Positions 25,253-31,957 of a stretch of DNA of 46,252 bases are shown here, piece by piece; within the stretch, counting starts at the first letter, position 1, and each line of letters begins with the position of its first letter. The notes beneath the pieces were generated by a model. That model did no database searches and was not told the DNA's origin. It saw only the letters and a program-made list of their open reading frames with translations. The DNA comes from a virus, in the IMG/VR virus record IMGVR_UViG_3300025087_000713, positions 1-46,252 of that record. One strand, 5' to 3'. A program made the translations under genes and the position numbers.

Positions 25253-25538
25253 TTTTCAACATTTCCCGAATTTGATATGACGCTGAAGATACATTCTCAG
25301 GATTTTTAACTTTTTTCAAACCTTCCTGAAAAGACATATACAGTCCCTGATATGTACAGGTTTTCCTATTGGGAATTTTGAAAAGCCAGATTGTTGAGTA
25401 TTTTTCTATCGGAGTGTAGTCAATGATACCCATTGTTCTCAATTGCCTGAGTTCTCTTTTGAGAGAAGGTTTATAACCCTCAAGAATATCAACAATCTTA
25501 TTTGTATCCAATTGAAACTTAACACGCTTTTTAGTCAT
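25233..25538 (-). CDS. Winged-helix-like protein, unknown
   Basis: Reading from the ATG at 25538 gives 101 residues (MTKKRVKFQLD onward). The ATG overlaps the previous stop by 8 bases, with a GCAAGG site near it; other in-frame starts at 25550, 25571 or 25580 are possible. The sequence has helices followed by an aromatic beta segment (IIDYTPIEKYSTIWLFKI), a pattern consistent with a winged helix, and a basic C-terminus. It precedes the primase by overlap and could guide origin recognition; this is inference. Confidence 0.45.
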   Translation of the reverse strand: MTKKRVKFQLDTNKIVDILEGYKPSLKRELRQLRTMGIIDYTPIEKYSTIWLFKIPNRKTCTYQGLYMSFQEGLKKVKNPENVSSASYQIREMLKNAKSSN

Positions 25539-26088
25539 ACCTTGCGTCATAATCAGACTCTTCAGCTCCATCTCCCCCATCGTTGTCCCACTCGTCTCGT
25601 CTTTCAGTTGCTGGAGCAACAGCTCCGATAATGTTTGAAGGATTTTTTCTTTTTGGTTTACCATGTTTTTCTTTTGGTTTATTTACTTCTGATTCAGTCT
25701 TGATTGCTATGTATTCGTGTATAAATTGCCAATGTGCACCTTGAAGATTTCCTTCAGAACCTATGTCTGACGTAAACTCTCCAGGCTCTGGAACTATGAA
25801 AACTTTGGTATCAGGAGATTTCTTTGAATACTCATATCCCCTGACAACTTCTATTCCACCAAAAATTGCTATGTCTTGAAAGAACGGTGGAAACACATTG
25901 CTTGTTCTTACTTTTGCTTTGATGTTATCAATCTGAGAACCATACTTCTTGTAGAGTTCAGTGATATGTTCATCATTTATTTTGTAAGAAGTTACAAAGG
26001 TGAATTCAGCATTTTTGATTCCTTTGAGAAAGTTATTCATCTCTTGGTCTCTTACTGCTGACTCATGTATTAAAATTCTACATTTCAT
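25531..26088 (-). CDS. Unknown protein with basic/acidic C-terminal tail
   Basis: This 185-residue protein starts at 26088, with GGAAGAAAT before the ATG, rather than at the longer in-frame start at 26139. It opens as an alpha/beta fold (KCRILIHESAVRDQEM), then has an FFQDIAIFGGIEVVRG core and a C-terminal tail that turns from basic (KPKEKHGKPKRK) to acidic (EWDNDGGDGAEESDYD). No family was recognised. Overlaps at both ends suggest tight coupling to the replication genes. Confidence 0.5.
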   Translation of the reverse strand: MKCRILIHESAVRDQEMNNFLKGIKNAEFTFVTSYKINDEHITELYKKYGSQIDNIKAKVRTSNVFPPFFQDIAIFGGIEVVRGYEYSKKSPDTKVFIVPEPGEFTSDIGSEGNLQGAHWQFIHEYIAIKTESEVNKPKEKHGKPKRKNPSNIIGAVAPATERRDEWDNDGGDGAEESDYDARYD

Positions 26089-26515
26089 ATTTCTTCCTGT
26101 AAATATCAAAGAGAAACAACAACTCTCTTCTGATGTCATTCGTAGTCAACAATGAAAATTCAGAAACTTTTTCAAGGTTGTTTACTTCTTGCCAATAGTC
26201 GAAAAGCTCACTACATTGTTCTTGAATAAGTTGCTCTGTTGGATTATACCACCACTCACCAAACTTTACTACTATCTTGGGGATATCCATTTGATGAACG
26301 CCAGTCAGATGAAAAATCTGTGCTGATACCATCTTATTTCTCAAAAAGACATAGGGTTGGTATCTGAAGAATCTTCTCATCAATGATGAGCGTCCTTCAA
26401 AGCGTCCATTTTCATACTTCATGGAAATTTGAGACAAGAGTAGTGAAGTGTCTTTTAATTCTTGCTCAAGTAAGTCAAGAGTGAGGACTCTTGGTGGAAT
26501 AATCCAGAGTTTCAT
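26078..26515 (-). CDS. Unknown helical protein
   Basis: This 145-residue protein has an N-terminal LWIIPPRVLTLDLLEQELKD segment and a basic middle (SLMRRFFRYQPYVFLRNKMV), then WWYNPTEQLIQEQCSELF. Its start overlaps the membrane-gene stop (ATGA). No known motif is visible. It lies upstream of the primase block and is probably co-transcribed with it. Confidence 0.5.
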   Translation of the reverse strand: MKLWIIPPRVLTLDLLEQELKDTSLLLSQISMKYENGRFEGRSSLMRRFFRYQPYVFLRNKMVSAQIFHLTGVHQMDIPKIVVKFGEWWYNPTEQLIQEQCSELFDYWQEVNNLEKVSEFSLLTTNDIRRELLFLFDIYRKKYEM

Positions 26516-26697
26516 ACTATGTAAATTTTACTCCAAAGAATGTATGCAATCAAAAGAAAAGCAACAATCAAGATAACTTCGCCTATTGAAATTTCTTTTT
26601 CTTTGATTGAAGTTGAAAGTTCTTGTAATGATGCAATTATCAGAACAAGTCCAACAAGCAACAGGATTGTGTTCCAAAGAAAGTCGAAGATTGTCAT
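26512..26697 (-). CDS. Small membrane protein
   Basis: This 61-residue protein has two hydrophobic segments: about residues 4-22 (FLWNTILLLVGLVLIIASL) and 42-60 (VILIVAFLLIAYILWSKIY). They are separated by a charged loop. It starts within the stop of the previous gene (ATGA), so it is coupled at both ends. It would sit in the inner membrane. Small two-helix proteins like this can act in lysis control or exclusion, but nothing defines the role. Confidence 0.55.
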   Translation of the reverse strand: MTIFDFLWNTILLLVGLVLIIASLQELSTSIKEKEISIGEVILIVAFLLIAYILWSKIYIV

Positions 26698-26954
26698 AAG
26701 AACTCCATTGTTAGTTGTTTAGTTTTGTCAATTTCGTGTATTATTTTATCACGTCTGTAAACTTTTTTACCAATTCTTATTTGAGGTAATCTTTTCAACA
26801 ATCTTAAATTGCGAGCCAATGCCTCACTTCTGGCAAAGTTAAAATCATTTGTTTTATAGATTGTTTGATTGAGATGATTCTCAAGAAAGTATCGGTATTG
26901 ATACTTTGTTCTTTTCGAACCCAATTTTTTGATTTCGGTAGTCCTGATAGACAT
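26694..26954 (-). CDS. Small basic protein, unknown
   Basis: This 86-residue protein starts at the ATG at 26954 with AGGAAAGG upstream, in preference to an upstream GTG. It is strongly basic (SKRTKYQYRYFLENHL, KVYRRDKIIHEI), which suggests DNA or RNA binding. The first 74 bases overlap the previous gene in another frame. Function unknown. Confidence 0.5.
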   Translation of the reverse strand: MSIRTTEIKKLGSKRTKYQYRYFLENHLNQTIYKTNDFNFARSEALARNLRLLKRLPQIRIGKKVYRRDKIIHEIDKTKQLTMEFL

Positions 26955-27168
26955 ACTCACCTTTCCTGATGAATATCTTTGGTTTGTATATAACAGCGGA
27001 TAAATAGAAATTTACTACTTTACAAAAGGCGTGTGACTTTGAATAGTTTTCTGGAAAAATCTCAAGAGTTCGTTTCTTCAAAAGAAAGATAGGATTTTCT
27101 TGATAGTAACATTCAATATCTCCATTCTCTCGAATTCTACAATTGATTGCCTTCAGGTTTTTGGACAT
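26881..27168 (-). CDS. Small basic protein, unknown
   Basis: This 95-residue protein has repeated aromatic and basic strands (CRIRENGDIECYYQEN, KIFIRKGEYVYQDYRNQ). It starts only about 20 bases after the strong terminator at 27196-27219. It must therefore be fed by read-through or by a start site inside that short spacer. No clear ribosome site precedes its ATG. Function unknown. Confidence 0.45.
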   Translation of the reverse strand: MSKNLKAINCRIRENGDIECYYQENPIFLLKKRTLEIFPENYSKSHAFCKVVNFYLSAVIYKPKIFIRKGEYVYQDYRNQKIGFEKNKVSIPILS

Positions 27169-27189
27169 GTTTAGAATGGTTGAGTAAAT

Positions 27190-27219
27190 AAAAAACCACT
27201 GGGGATTGCTCCCCAGTGG
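27190..27219 (-). terminator. Strong factor-independent terminator
   Basis: On the minus strand, CCACTGGGGA (27219-27210) pairs perfectly over 10 bp with TCCCCAGTGG (27205-27196) around a GCAA (GNRA) tetraloop, followed by six Ts (27195-27190). This is the best terminator in the window and closes the gene at 27229-27618. It sits just before the next leftward gene, so downstream genes depend on read-through or a further promoter. Confidence 0.9.
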
Positions 27220-27228
27220 ATGATGATG

Positions 27229-27618
27229 TTACTGAATACCACGTTTCTCCAAGAACTTCTGGAGAACGATTCTGAACGTGTCCGCACCAGGCGTGGTGGC
27301 AGGAATGTTCAACGCTTTGCAGAGTTCGATGTGATTGTCGAACACTGTTGCGTCCTCTTCCGTCTTGATGCTCATCTTTTTGCCGATGAACTTCGAGCCG
27401 TCAGCCGACTGTTTCGAATCTTCAGGCACTTCTTCGCCTGTCAATTCAGCGACCATCGCATCGAGAACAGCCGAGCCAGGAACATCAAGGCTGAAGTTGA
27501 GCATGTTGTACAACTCCGCAACATGTTCTTTGACGAGTTTGATGCCATTGTATTGAGAGTCTTTCTCTCCTTTGGTGGCACGAACTTTGGGTTTTAATGC
27601 GTCAGATAGTGAACCCAT
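27229..27618 (-). CDS. Isolated highly-expressed-looking protein, unknown
   Basis: This 129-residue protein starts at MGSLSDALK, behind GGAGGAT, and not at an upstream frame without a ribosome site. The DNA is richer in G and C than its neighbours (codons such as GCC, GTG and CTG), suggesting a different origin or strong translation. It has a helical N-terminal half (VKEHVAELYNMLNF) and a KFIGKKMSIKTEEDATVFDNHIELCKAL domain. A structured leader precedes it and a strong terminator follows, so it forms its own transcription unit. No function recognised. Confidence 0.65.
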   Translation of the reverse strand: MGSLSDALKPKVRATKGEKDSQYNGIKLVKEHVAELYNMLNFSLDVPGSAVLDAMVAELTGEEVPEDSKQSADGSKFIGKKMSIKTEEDATVFDNHIELCKALNIPATTPGADTFRIVLQKFLEKRGIQ

Positions 27619-27628
27619 GGTTAAATCC

Positions 27629-27838
27629 TCCATATGGATATGAGTTTGGTGAGATGCCCTACTCACCTTGTTGTTTGTTTGAATCAGTTGGGCTACTGAT
27701 TTTAGAAGTTCCAGTCTTCATCGGATGTGCAAGAAGACTGGCTGAAATGTGTGGAATTTACAGACCACATTCACCGAGACACTGGAAAGGCGATGAAACC
27801 AAGTTTGTCATTTCAGACGTGAACATCACTATTCACGT
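27629..27838 (-). ncRNA. Candidate structured leader RNA or ncRNA
   Basis: About 210 bases carry at least six inverted repeats. They are TCCATATGGA at 27629-27638; GGTGAG/CTCACC (27648-27653, 27662-27667); AATCAGT/ACTGATT (27682-27688, 27695-27701); CCAGTCTTC/GAAGACTGG (27711-27719, 27733-27741); CTGAAATG/CATTTCAG (27742-27749, 27809-27816) enclosing TGTGG/CCACA (27750-27754, 27765-27769); and ACGTGAA/TTCACGT (27817-27823, 27832-27838). No leftward gene of normal size fits here. The first palindrome overlaps the ribosome site of the next gene. The strand is inferred from that gene. Confidence 0.45.
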
Positions 27839-28059
27839 AACTTAAAGAACTTTGTTTTCAATATCTTTACTGTAAACTGTGCATTTGAATATACTCTTTC
27901 ATTGCGATATTTTGCCAAATACCATGGACTTGACAGTTTATACTTTGAAGCAAGAAATCTCAACCTTGACGCTAAGAAGTTGAAGGCAGTTTTCCTGTTC
28001 TTGAAAAGATAATACTTGTCATGTCCACTTTGCGATATGATGACGAGTGCTATTTTCAT
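27829..28059 (-). CDS. Small basic protein, unknown
   Basis: This 76-residue protein is hydrophobic at the start (MKIALVIISQSGHDKYYLF) and basic afterwards (NRKTAFNFLASRLRFLASKYK, then KTKFFKLRE at the end). It might bind nucleic acid. No strong ribosome site is visible. Its 3' end is covered by the ACGTGAA/TTCACGT hairpin. Function unknown. Confidence 0.5.
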   Translation of the reverse strand: MKIALVIISQSGHDKYYLFKNRKTAFNFLASRLRFLASKYKLSSPWYLAKYRNERVYSNAQFTVKILKTKFFKLRE

Positions 28060-28065
28060 AAATTG

Positions 28066-28275
28066 TTATTTCTTTTCAGCTGATTGGTTTGGCTGGTAAA
28101 CTGTGGAATGTTTGTCAAGTGCATCTGCAACAATTACATGATATACAACATTTTCATATGATATTCTACATTCAACACCACCGTTTGATTCTATTGCACC
28201 TGTCAATGGATTGATGTCGCAAGCCCAAAAATCTAAGACATGTCCACCTTGAAACACTTCTTGATTGGTTGGCAT
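28066..28275 (-). CDS. Small protein, unknown
   Basis: This 69-residue protein starts on TAATG, sharing a base with the previous stop. It has VLDFWACDINPLTGAIESNG in the first half and a beta segment (CRISYENVVYHVIV) in the second. No family was recognised. It belongs to the cluster of coupled tiny genes in the early leftward arm. Confidence 0.5.
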   Translation of the reverse strand: MPTNQEVFQGGHVLDFWACDINPLTGAIESNGGVECRISYENVVYHVIVADALDKHSTVYQPNQSAEKK

Positions 28276-28490
28276 TATTGCTCCATGATTAGAAAACCAC
28301 GTTCAACATTTCTTTTTAATGTTTTCAATTTTATTTGTATGGGATATTTTATTGATGATGGATTAGATAAAATAACAATCTCCTCATTCAAGAAAGTTAT
28401 TTCCCATAACGTAGTAAAGTTGGTAAGATGATATTTCTGTCCAACTTCAAATACAATTTTCTTAGTTTCAACAGCAAGTTCGATTGGCAT
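28275..28490 (-). CDS. Small protein, unknown
   Basis: This 71-residue protein is probably beta-rich: KIVFEVGQKYHLTNFTTLWEITF, then IVILSNPSSIKYPIQIKL. The alternation resembles a small barrel. It lies a base after the 47-residue gene and shares one base with the next. Function unknown. Confidence 0.5.
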   Translation of the reverse strand: MPIELAVETKKIVFEVGQKYHLTNFTTLWEITFLNEEIVILSNPSSIKYPIQIKLKTLKRNVERGFLIMEQ

Positions 28491-28491
28491 A

Positions 28492-28635
28492 TTAGTTCAC
28501 ATATATTGGATAGAAGTGGTTGGTTTTTGTGCTTACTAAGATGATATTGAAAATATACAATTTGCCATCAAGTCTTCCCAACATTAATGGTCTTTCAAAT
28601 TCATCTGTGCCAGTGTACAGTTCATATATTTCCAT
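28492..28635 (-). CDS. 47-residue protein, unknown
   Basis: This short gene fills the only gap in the series between 28490 and 28635. Its ATG overlaps the previous stop (TAATG), and it encodes MEIYELYTGTDEFERP, then LMLGRLDGKLYIFN and an aromatic end. Coupled start and the lack of any other gene in the gap support it. Function unknown. Confidence 0.5.
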   Translation of the reverse strand: MEIYELYTGTDEFERPLMLGRLDGKLYIFNIILVSTKTNHFYPIYVN

Positions 28636-28850
28636 TATATCACCTTCAATAATGAATCAAAGGAAGTCATGAATTCTTTGTTGCCGACAGTAATCCTAAA
28701 ACCCAAATGTTCTTGTTCAATTTGGTTTACAAAGATAACAACAATCCTATTTGGATGGTCGGACTTTGGATAGATTTGTTTGGAATAAGTTACCTTGACT
28801 CTTGTAAGATATTCCTCACGAAGTTCGGTATGTTTAAGATGTACAATCAT
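28635..28850 (-). CDS. Small protein, unknown
   Basis: This 71-residue protein overlaps the previous stop (ATGA). It is basic in the first half (REEYLTRVKVTYSKQIYPK) and beta-like in the second (RIVVIFVNQIEQEHLGFRIT). No motif was recognised; it is one of the tiny coupled genes. Confidence 0.5.
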   Translation of the reverse strand: MIVHLKHTELREEYLTRVKVTYSKQIYPKSDHPNRIVVIFVNQIEQEHLGFRITVGNKEFMTSFDSLLKVI

Positions 28851-29053
28851 TCTTCTGTCGCATAAATTGTGTAGTGGTCGCTACGTTGGTAAATGTCCTC
28901 AATTACTACTTTGTTGTCTTTGGCATAATCAGTTGCAACATCTTCAACACAAACGCCTGACGGTATATCAATACTATCAATCGTTTTGTGCACTTTACGC
29001 CCATCCTTGAAAGATACAAGGACTAATGCTCTGGTTGGATTTTCAATAGACAT
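28847..29053 (-). CDS. Small protein, unknown
   Basis: This 68-residue protein has FKDGRKVHKTIDSIDIPSGV and an acidic end (DIYQRSDHYTIYATEE). It is mostly beta in appearance. AAAGGATAT precedes its ATG, which lies inside the next gene upstream. That upstream gene's last 31 bases overlap the start of this one. Function unknown. Confidence 0.5.
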   Translation of the reverse strand: MSIENPTRALVLVSFKDGRKVHKTIDSIDIPSGVCVEDVATDYAKDNKVVIEDIYQRSDHYTIYATEE

Positions 29054-29178
29054 ACTAATATCCTTTGTTTGAGTTTTAACAACCTATCGTAGCCAGCAAC
29101 AGTTCGACAGCGATTGAGTCTTATCTGTCGAACTATTTGCTGGAGTTTAGGAATTGTTAGTGGTTTGTGTGATTTCAT
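29023..29178 (-). CDS. 51-residue basic protein, unknown
   Basis: This short gene lies in a gap with no longer frame. Its ATG overlaps the stop of the 29178 gene (TAATG). It encodes a very basic protein (KSHKPLTIPKLQQIVRQIR, LNRCRTVAGYDRLLKLKQR), likely a DNA- or RNA-binding peptide. It overlaps the next gene by 31 bases in another frame. Function unknown. Confidence 0.45.
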   Translation of the reverse strand: MKSHKPLTIPKLQQIVRQIRLNRCRTVAGYDRLLKLKQRILVCLLKIQPEH

Positions 29179-29510
29179 TAGTTTTGTGATATTGGTATTT
29201 TCTTTGTTCCAGCAGGTCCATATACTTTGAATAATTCGTTGACGAGGAAATAGCCAACTGACTCTGGAAGACCAAACATCAACATTCGTCTTACCAAAAA
29301 GAGGGCACCAAATTCATTTTGAGTGAAATTTGATTGTTTGACATATTGTTCTGCACCAACAAGTGCAATAACAATCATTGCTTCTTTGGCGACTAAAATT
29401 TCCAAGTCCGTAATGTCTTGAGATCGTGGACCTTCTGATTCACATACTTGATTGTACTTGACATTTAATACATCAAGTAAAGACATTTTATCAATATCTT
29501 CTGGTGACAT
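29178..29510 (-). CDS. Unknown helical protein
   Basis: This 110-residue protein starts at 29510 behind AAAAGGAG; a longer in-frame extension would overlap the upstream gene and has no ribosome site. It is helical, with a hydrophobic helix (LVAKEAMIVIALVGAEQYV) and FLVRRMLMFGLPESVGYFLVNELF. It may bind a membrane or partner protein. Function unknown. Confidence 0.5.
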   Translation of the reverse strand: MSPEDIDKMSLLDVLNVKYNQVCESEGPRSQDITDLEILVAKEAMIVIALVGAEQYVKQSNFTQNEFGALFLVRRMLMFGLPESVGYFLVNELFKVYGPAGTKKIPISQN

Positions 29511-29524
29511 AAGAACTCCTTTTA

Positions 29525-30097
29525 TTAGTTGATAAGTTGTGCTGTGAGTTTTTCCGTTTCTTCTGTTGCCAGCATTGCTTCGTAGTGAGCATACAGAATA
29601 TCTGCGGGACAATCAATTTTAGTGGCAAGAGCAAAAATAATAAGTTTCTGTGATTCGGAATCAAGGTTGAGGAAAGTGTCTTTCATATATTTTTGAATAT
29701 CTTCACCACTATCAGATGCTAATTGATATCCAAGCACTGAAAGACGAGCACCTTGTAACAATGTTACATCGAAATCTGACGGTGATGGACCATTTTTATT
29801 TACCATGGAAATGCGGAACAGAAACATATCTGAACGTATCAATTCAATCTCATTGATAGTTCTTTTTGATATGTCTGCATACTTTGGATTGTCAGCGTGG
29901 TCTTTGCAAATCTTAGCCCAGAAATGTGGGTCTTCAGGAACTTTTGTCCAGTTAAATGCAATTTGAAGTGCTACTGAAACATTTGAGCATGGCATACCAA
30001 GTAAATGTAACTTGGCATTTGTCAATGCTTTTTGTTTTACTGACTCATCTTCAATCTGATTGAGCCAATAACCGACTGTGTTTTTCTTGTAAGCCAT
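29525..30097 (-). CDS. Unknown protein, 190 residues
   Basis: This is the largest of the small-gene region. It starts at 30097 behind GAAAGGAC, not at 30133. It is helical (ALTNAKLHLLGMP, IADPSLQ-type turns are absent) with short hydrophobic stretches (NVSVALQIAFNW). The end is also helical (YAHYEAMLATEETEKL). No catalytic motif was seen. A structural or regulatory role cannot be separated. Confidence 0.5.
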   Translation of the reverse strand: MAYKKNTVGYWLNQIEDESVKQKALTNAKLHLLGMPCSNVSVALQIAFNWTKVPEDPHFWAKICKDHADNPKYADISKRTINEIELIRSDMFLFRISMVNKNGPSPSDFDVTLLQGARLSVLGYQLASDSGEDIQKYMKDTFLNLDSESQKLIIFALATKIDCPADILYAHYEAMLATEETEKLTAQLIN

Positions 30098-30099
30098 AA

Positions 30100-30342
30100 T
30101 CAGTCCTTTCGTTTGTAAGTAGTATTTTCCCATATCGCAATAATGTATTCAACAAAAGTTGTGCTATAACCTGTTGCTACATGGTCACCTTCATGGTCTT
30201 TGGTTCTGGTGCATACAGAACCTTTGAATTTATCACAGCATATTTCGCCATCATTTGGGAAATACTTATTACATACCACTCTTGGTAGTGGACTATTGAC
30301 ATAATATGTGAGACCGTCAATAACTGTTGTCTGCTTCTGCAT
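30100..30342 (-). CDS. Small cysteine-rich protein with GDHVA motif
   Basis: This 80-residue protein has cysteines at C24 (VVCNKYF), CC near 35 (EICCDKF) and C43 (SVCTRTKDHEGDHVATG). The C-x-x-HxGDH stretch resembles small phage and bacterial zinc-binding proteins. A second frame over 30177-30431 was rejected as a shadow. Function unknown. Confidence 0.5.
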   Translation of the reverse strand: MQKQTTVIDGLTYYVNSPLPRVVCNKYFPNDGEICCDKFKGSVCTRTKDHEGDHVATGYSTTFVEYIIAIWENTTYKRKD

Positions 30343-30372
30343 AACAAATCTTTTTTATTGTAGTTGGTAGTT

Positions 30373-30558
30373 TTATTTGATATGTCTAATTCTGTAAATG
30401 AGGTCGTCAGCGATTTGGTAGAATACTGCACCGACCATTGATATTAGCCAGTCAGTCATAGTATATACGCCAAGTATGTCAAATTCTTTACAAAGCAAAA
30501 GAATAAGACCACAAGCCATGATGACTGAGAAGCGTTCTGTAAAAGACATGTTAAACAT
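30373..30558 (-). CDS. Small membrane protein with two helices
   Basis: This 61-residue protein has two hydrophobic segments: about residues 10-23 (FSVIMACGLILLLC) and 36-50 (DWLISMVGAVFYQIA). The ATG overlaps the previous stop by 8 bases, with AAGAAAGG upstream. It ends with basic residues (LIYRIRHIK). It likely sits in the inner membrane. Role unknown. Confidence 0.5.
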   Translation of the reverse strand: MFNMSFTERFSVIMACGLILLLCKEFDILGVYTMTDWLISMVGAVFYQIADDLIYRIRHIK

Positions 30559-30790
30559 TGTTTGCCTTTCTTAATTGTTTTTGTATAAATTTATTTCTTT
30601 CTTTGGAATTGTCTTTATATTCTGTACAACACTTACTTGAACAAAATGGTGTATTGTTGCTGACCTTTTTGCAATTTGGACATATGTATGTAGGTAAAGG
30701 TTTTGGAAGACGTGGATGACTGTTATCTTTATTGGCTAATGCACCCATGACTAATGCACCCATAATTATTGGAAGAATAGATTTATTCAT
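30551..30790 (-). CDS. Small membrane-anchored zinc-ribbon protein
   Basis: This 79-residue protein has a short hydrophobic N-terminus (ILPIIMGALVMGALA) and a CPNCKK, then CSSKCC zinc ribbon at about 37-57. The end is basic (KERNKFIQKQLRKANNV). TGGAGCC precedes the start. It could be a membrane-held nucleic-acid or metal-binding protein. Role unknown. Confidence 0.55.
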   Translation of the reverse strand: MNKSILPIIMGALVMGALANKDNSHPRLPKPLPTYICPNCKKVSNNTPFCSSKCCTEYKDNSKERNKFIQKQLRKANNV

Positions 30791-30813
30791 AATGGCTCCA
30801 GTTTGAATAAATA

Positions 30814-30975
30814 TTAATCAATACAATGTTCTTCACAATACCTTAAACCTTTAAGAACATTTTCAGCATGTGGTAAGTAAATTAGTCTAATATTGTCGTT
30901 GGTTATAGAAGCAATTTGCAAACCTTTGACAACATACTCTTGTTTTTCAACAAGTTCTTTAAGCATTTGTTTCAT
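30814..30975 (-). CDS. 53-residue protein, unknown
   Basis: This short gene has a strong ribosome site (AAAAAGGAGATAC) and encodes MKQMLKELVEKQEYVVKG, ending CEEHCID. It lies in the interval between the 31085 gene and the 30790 gene, with no other frame on either strand. It is helical and acidic-basic mixed. Function unknown. Confidence 0.5.
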   Translation of the reverse strand: MKQMLKELVEKQEYVVKGLQIASITNDNIRLIYLPHAENVLKGLRYCEEHCID

Positions 30976-31084
30976 AGTTGTATCTCCTTTTTGTTCGTCC
31001 TATTTCCTGTTGGTAGATGATTAGTAGTTTATGATATTGTTAGTGAATACTGCATAGTAATATAATGAGAAGAAAAGCACATTT

Positions 31085-31282
31085 TTACGGTCTTGAGGTA
31101 ATACCTCTGTTAAACATTCTTCTTCTCCTTGTCTTATTTCTATTCCGCTGTCTCCACATTTCAACGATACTTGTTCCGATAAACGCTACTGCTATCATTA
31201 TTATCAGCCATACTAAAAATTCTTCTCCTGTAAAGACAAATTCTTTTTTCAACAGATTATCTATAAAAATATCGTATTTCAT
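31085..31282 (-). CDS. Small single-helix membrane protein
   Basis: This 65-residue protein has one clear membrane helix (about 20-41, FLVWLIIMIAVAFIGTSIV). It is flanked by an acidic N-terminus and a strongly basic end (RQRNRNKTRRRRMFNR), so the basic end should face the cytoplasm. AAAGGAATAAT precedes the start. The rightward frame over 31065-31367 is a shadow. Role unknown. Confidence 0.6.
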   Translation of the reverse strand: MKYDIFIDNLLKKEFVFTGEEFLVWLIIMIAVAFIGTSIVEMWRQRNRNKTRRRRMFNRGITSRP

Positions 31283-31378
31283 AGTATTATTCCTTTACTG
31301 TACATATCTTACAGAACTCTGGATGATGCATTGGGAAGCGAAAATTGCCTTTTTTACACTGTTTTAGCCCCTTTTATG

Positions 31379-31416
31379 TACATGCTATATATACTTCGTA
31401 TATTATATAGCATGTA
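31379..31416. repeat. Inverted repeat, CATGCTAT type (copy 1)
   Basis: Arms TACATGCTATATA (31379-31391) and TATATAGCATGTA (31404-31416) pair perfectly over 13 bp, with a 12-base AT-rich middle. The shorter CATGCTAT/ATAGCATG at 33554-33573 repeats the core. It lies in the 177-base gene-free stretch between 31282 and 31460, likely an operator or replication element; T runs for a terminator are lacking. Confidence 0.5.
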
Positions 31417-31459
31417 GTAAACGGGCTGTATATTGTATTGTATTATATATACTCCGATG

Positions 31460-31885
31460 TTACGCTGTCTTGCCATAATTTGACTTGTCTGTCCCTTTTA
31501 TCTCTTTGACACGAACCGAAGTTTCACAAGCCAATTCTAATTCTTCTTTTATGTCGTTAAAAGTGGCTACATGAGTAATGTTTGTTTTTGTATTAAAGAA
31601 CCAATACTTAGTAAGATTCGTCCACTTGCTGTGAACTTTCTTTTTGAATTGATAGTGAGGATACTTACTAATAAATGCGGATATTAACAAGTGTTGGTCC
31701 TTGTTCAACAGTCTTTTCTCTACTCTCTCTTTACTGTCAACAAAGATTGATGGCTTCTCTAAAGGCACAGTAATACCGATTGGTGTCAAGGCATCAGGAT
31801 TCACGTATTGACTTCTTACTACTGCCTTGCTTACAGTGGTTTTGGTTACTGTCCTCTTTGCTACTACTTCTGATAACAAGCCCAT
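31460..31885 (-). CDS. Unknown protein, 141 residues
   Basis: This protein starts at 31885 behind TAAGGAC; a longer frame to 31927 has no such site. It is basic overall (KRTVTKTTVSKAVVRSQY at the start, then KKKVHSKWTNLTKYWFF). It looks alpha/beta without a known motif. A strong hairpin (31912-31946) lies right upstream. Function unknown. Confidence 0.5.
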   Translation of the reverse strand: MGLLSEVVAKRTVTKTTVSKAVVRSQYVNPDALTPIGITVPLEKPSIFVDSKERVEKRLLNKDQHLLISAFISKYPHYQFKKKVHSKWTNLTKYWFFNTKTNITHVATFNDIKEELELACETSVRVKEIKGTDKSNYGKTA

Positions 31886-31911
31886 TTTTGTGTCCTTAGG
31901 AATAAACATAG

Positions 31912-31946
31912 CAATAGGCAAGCACAAGGATTGTGCTCACCTATTG
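31912..31946. repeat. Long hairpin between two early genes
   Basis: CAATAGG (31912-31918) pairs with CCTATTG (31940-31946) and AGCACAA (31921-31927) pairs with TTGTGCT (31931-31937). A CA/CA internal loop and a 3-base loop complete a 14-bp hairpin. It separates the genes at 31958-32209 and 31460-31885. No T-run follows, so it may stabilise or process the mRNA. Confidence 0.5.
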
Positions 31947-31957
31947 TATGCAATTAG

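Noticed and set aside
27220-27597. Rightward 125-residue frame over the isolated gene
   Set aside because: It lies opposite the better-supported leftward gene, which has a ribosome site and a terminator. The long frame probably reflects the higher G+C content.
27597-27845. Rightward 82-residue frame over the structured region
   Set aside because: No convincing ribosome site and wrong direction for this arm. It cannot be excluded, as its end has coding-like codons, so it is kept as an alternative to the RNA reading.
30177-30431. Second leftward frame of 84 residues
   Set aside because: It overlaps the cysteine-rich protein at 30100-30342, which has a better start and motif, and it also overlaps the next gene.
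31065-31367. Rightward 100-residue frame
   Set aside because: It overlaps a leftward membrane protein with a good ribosome site. The hydrophobic look is the antisense of that helix.
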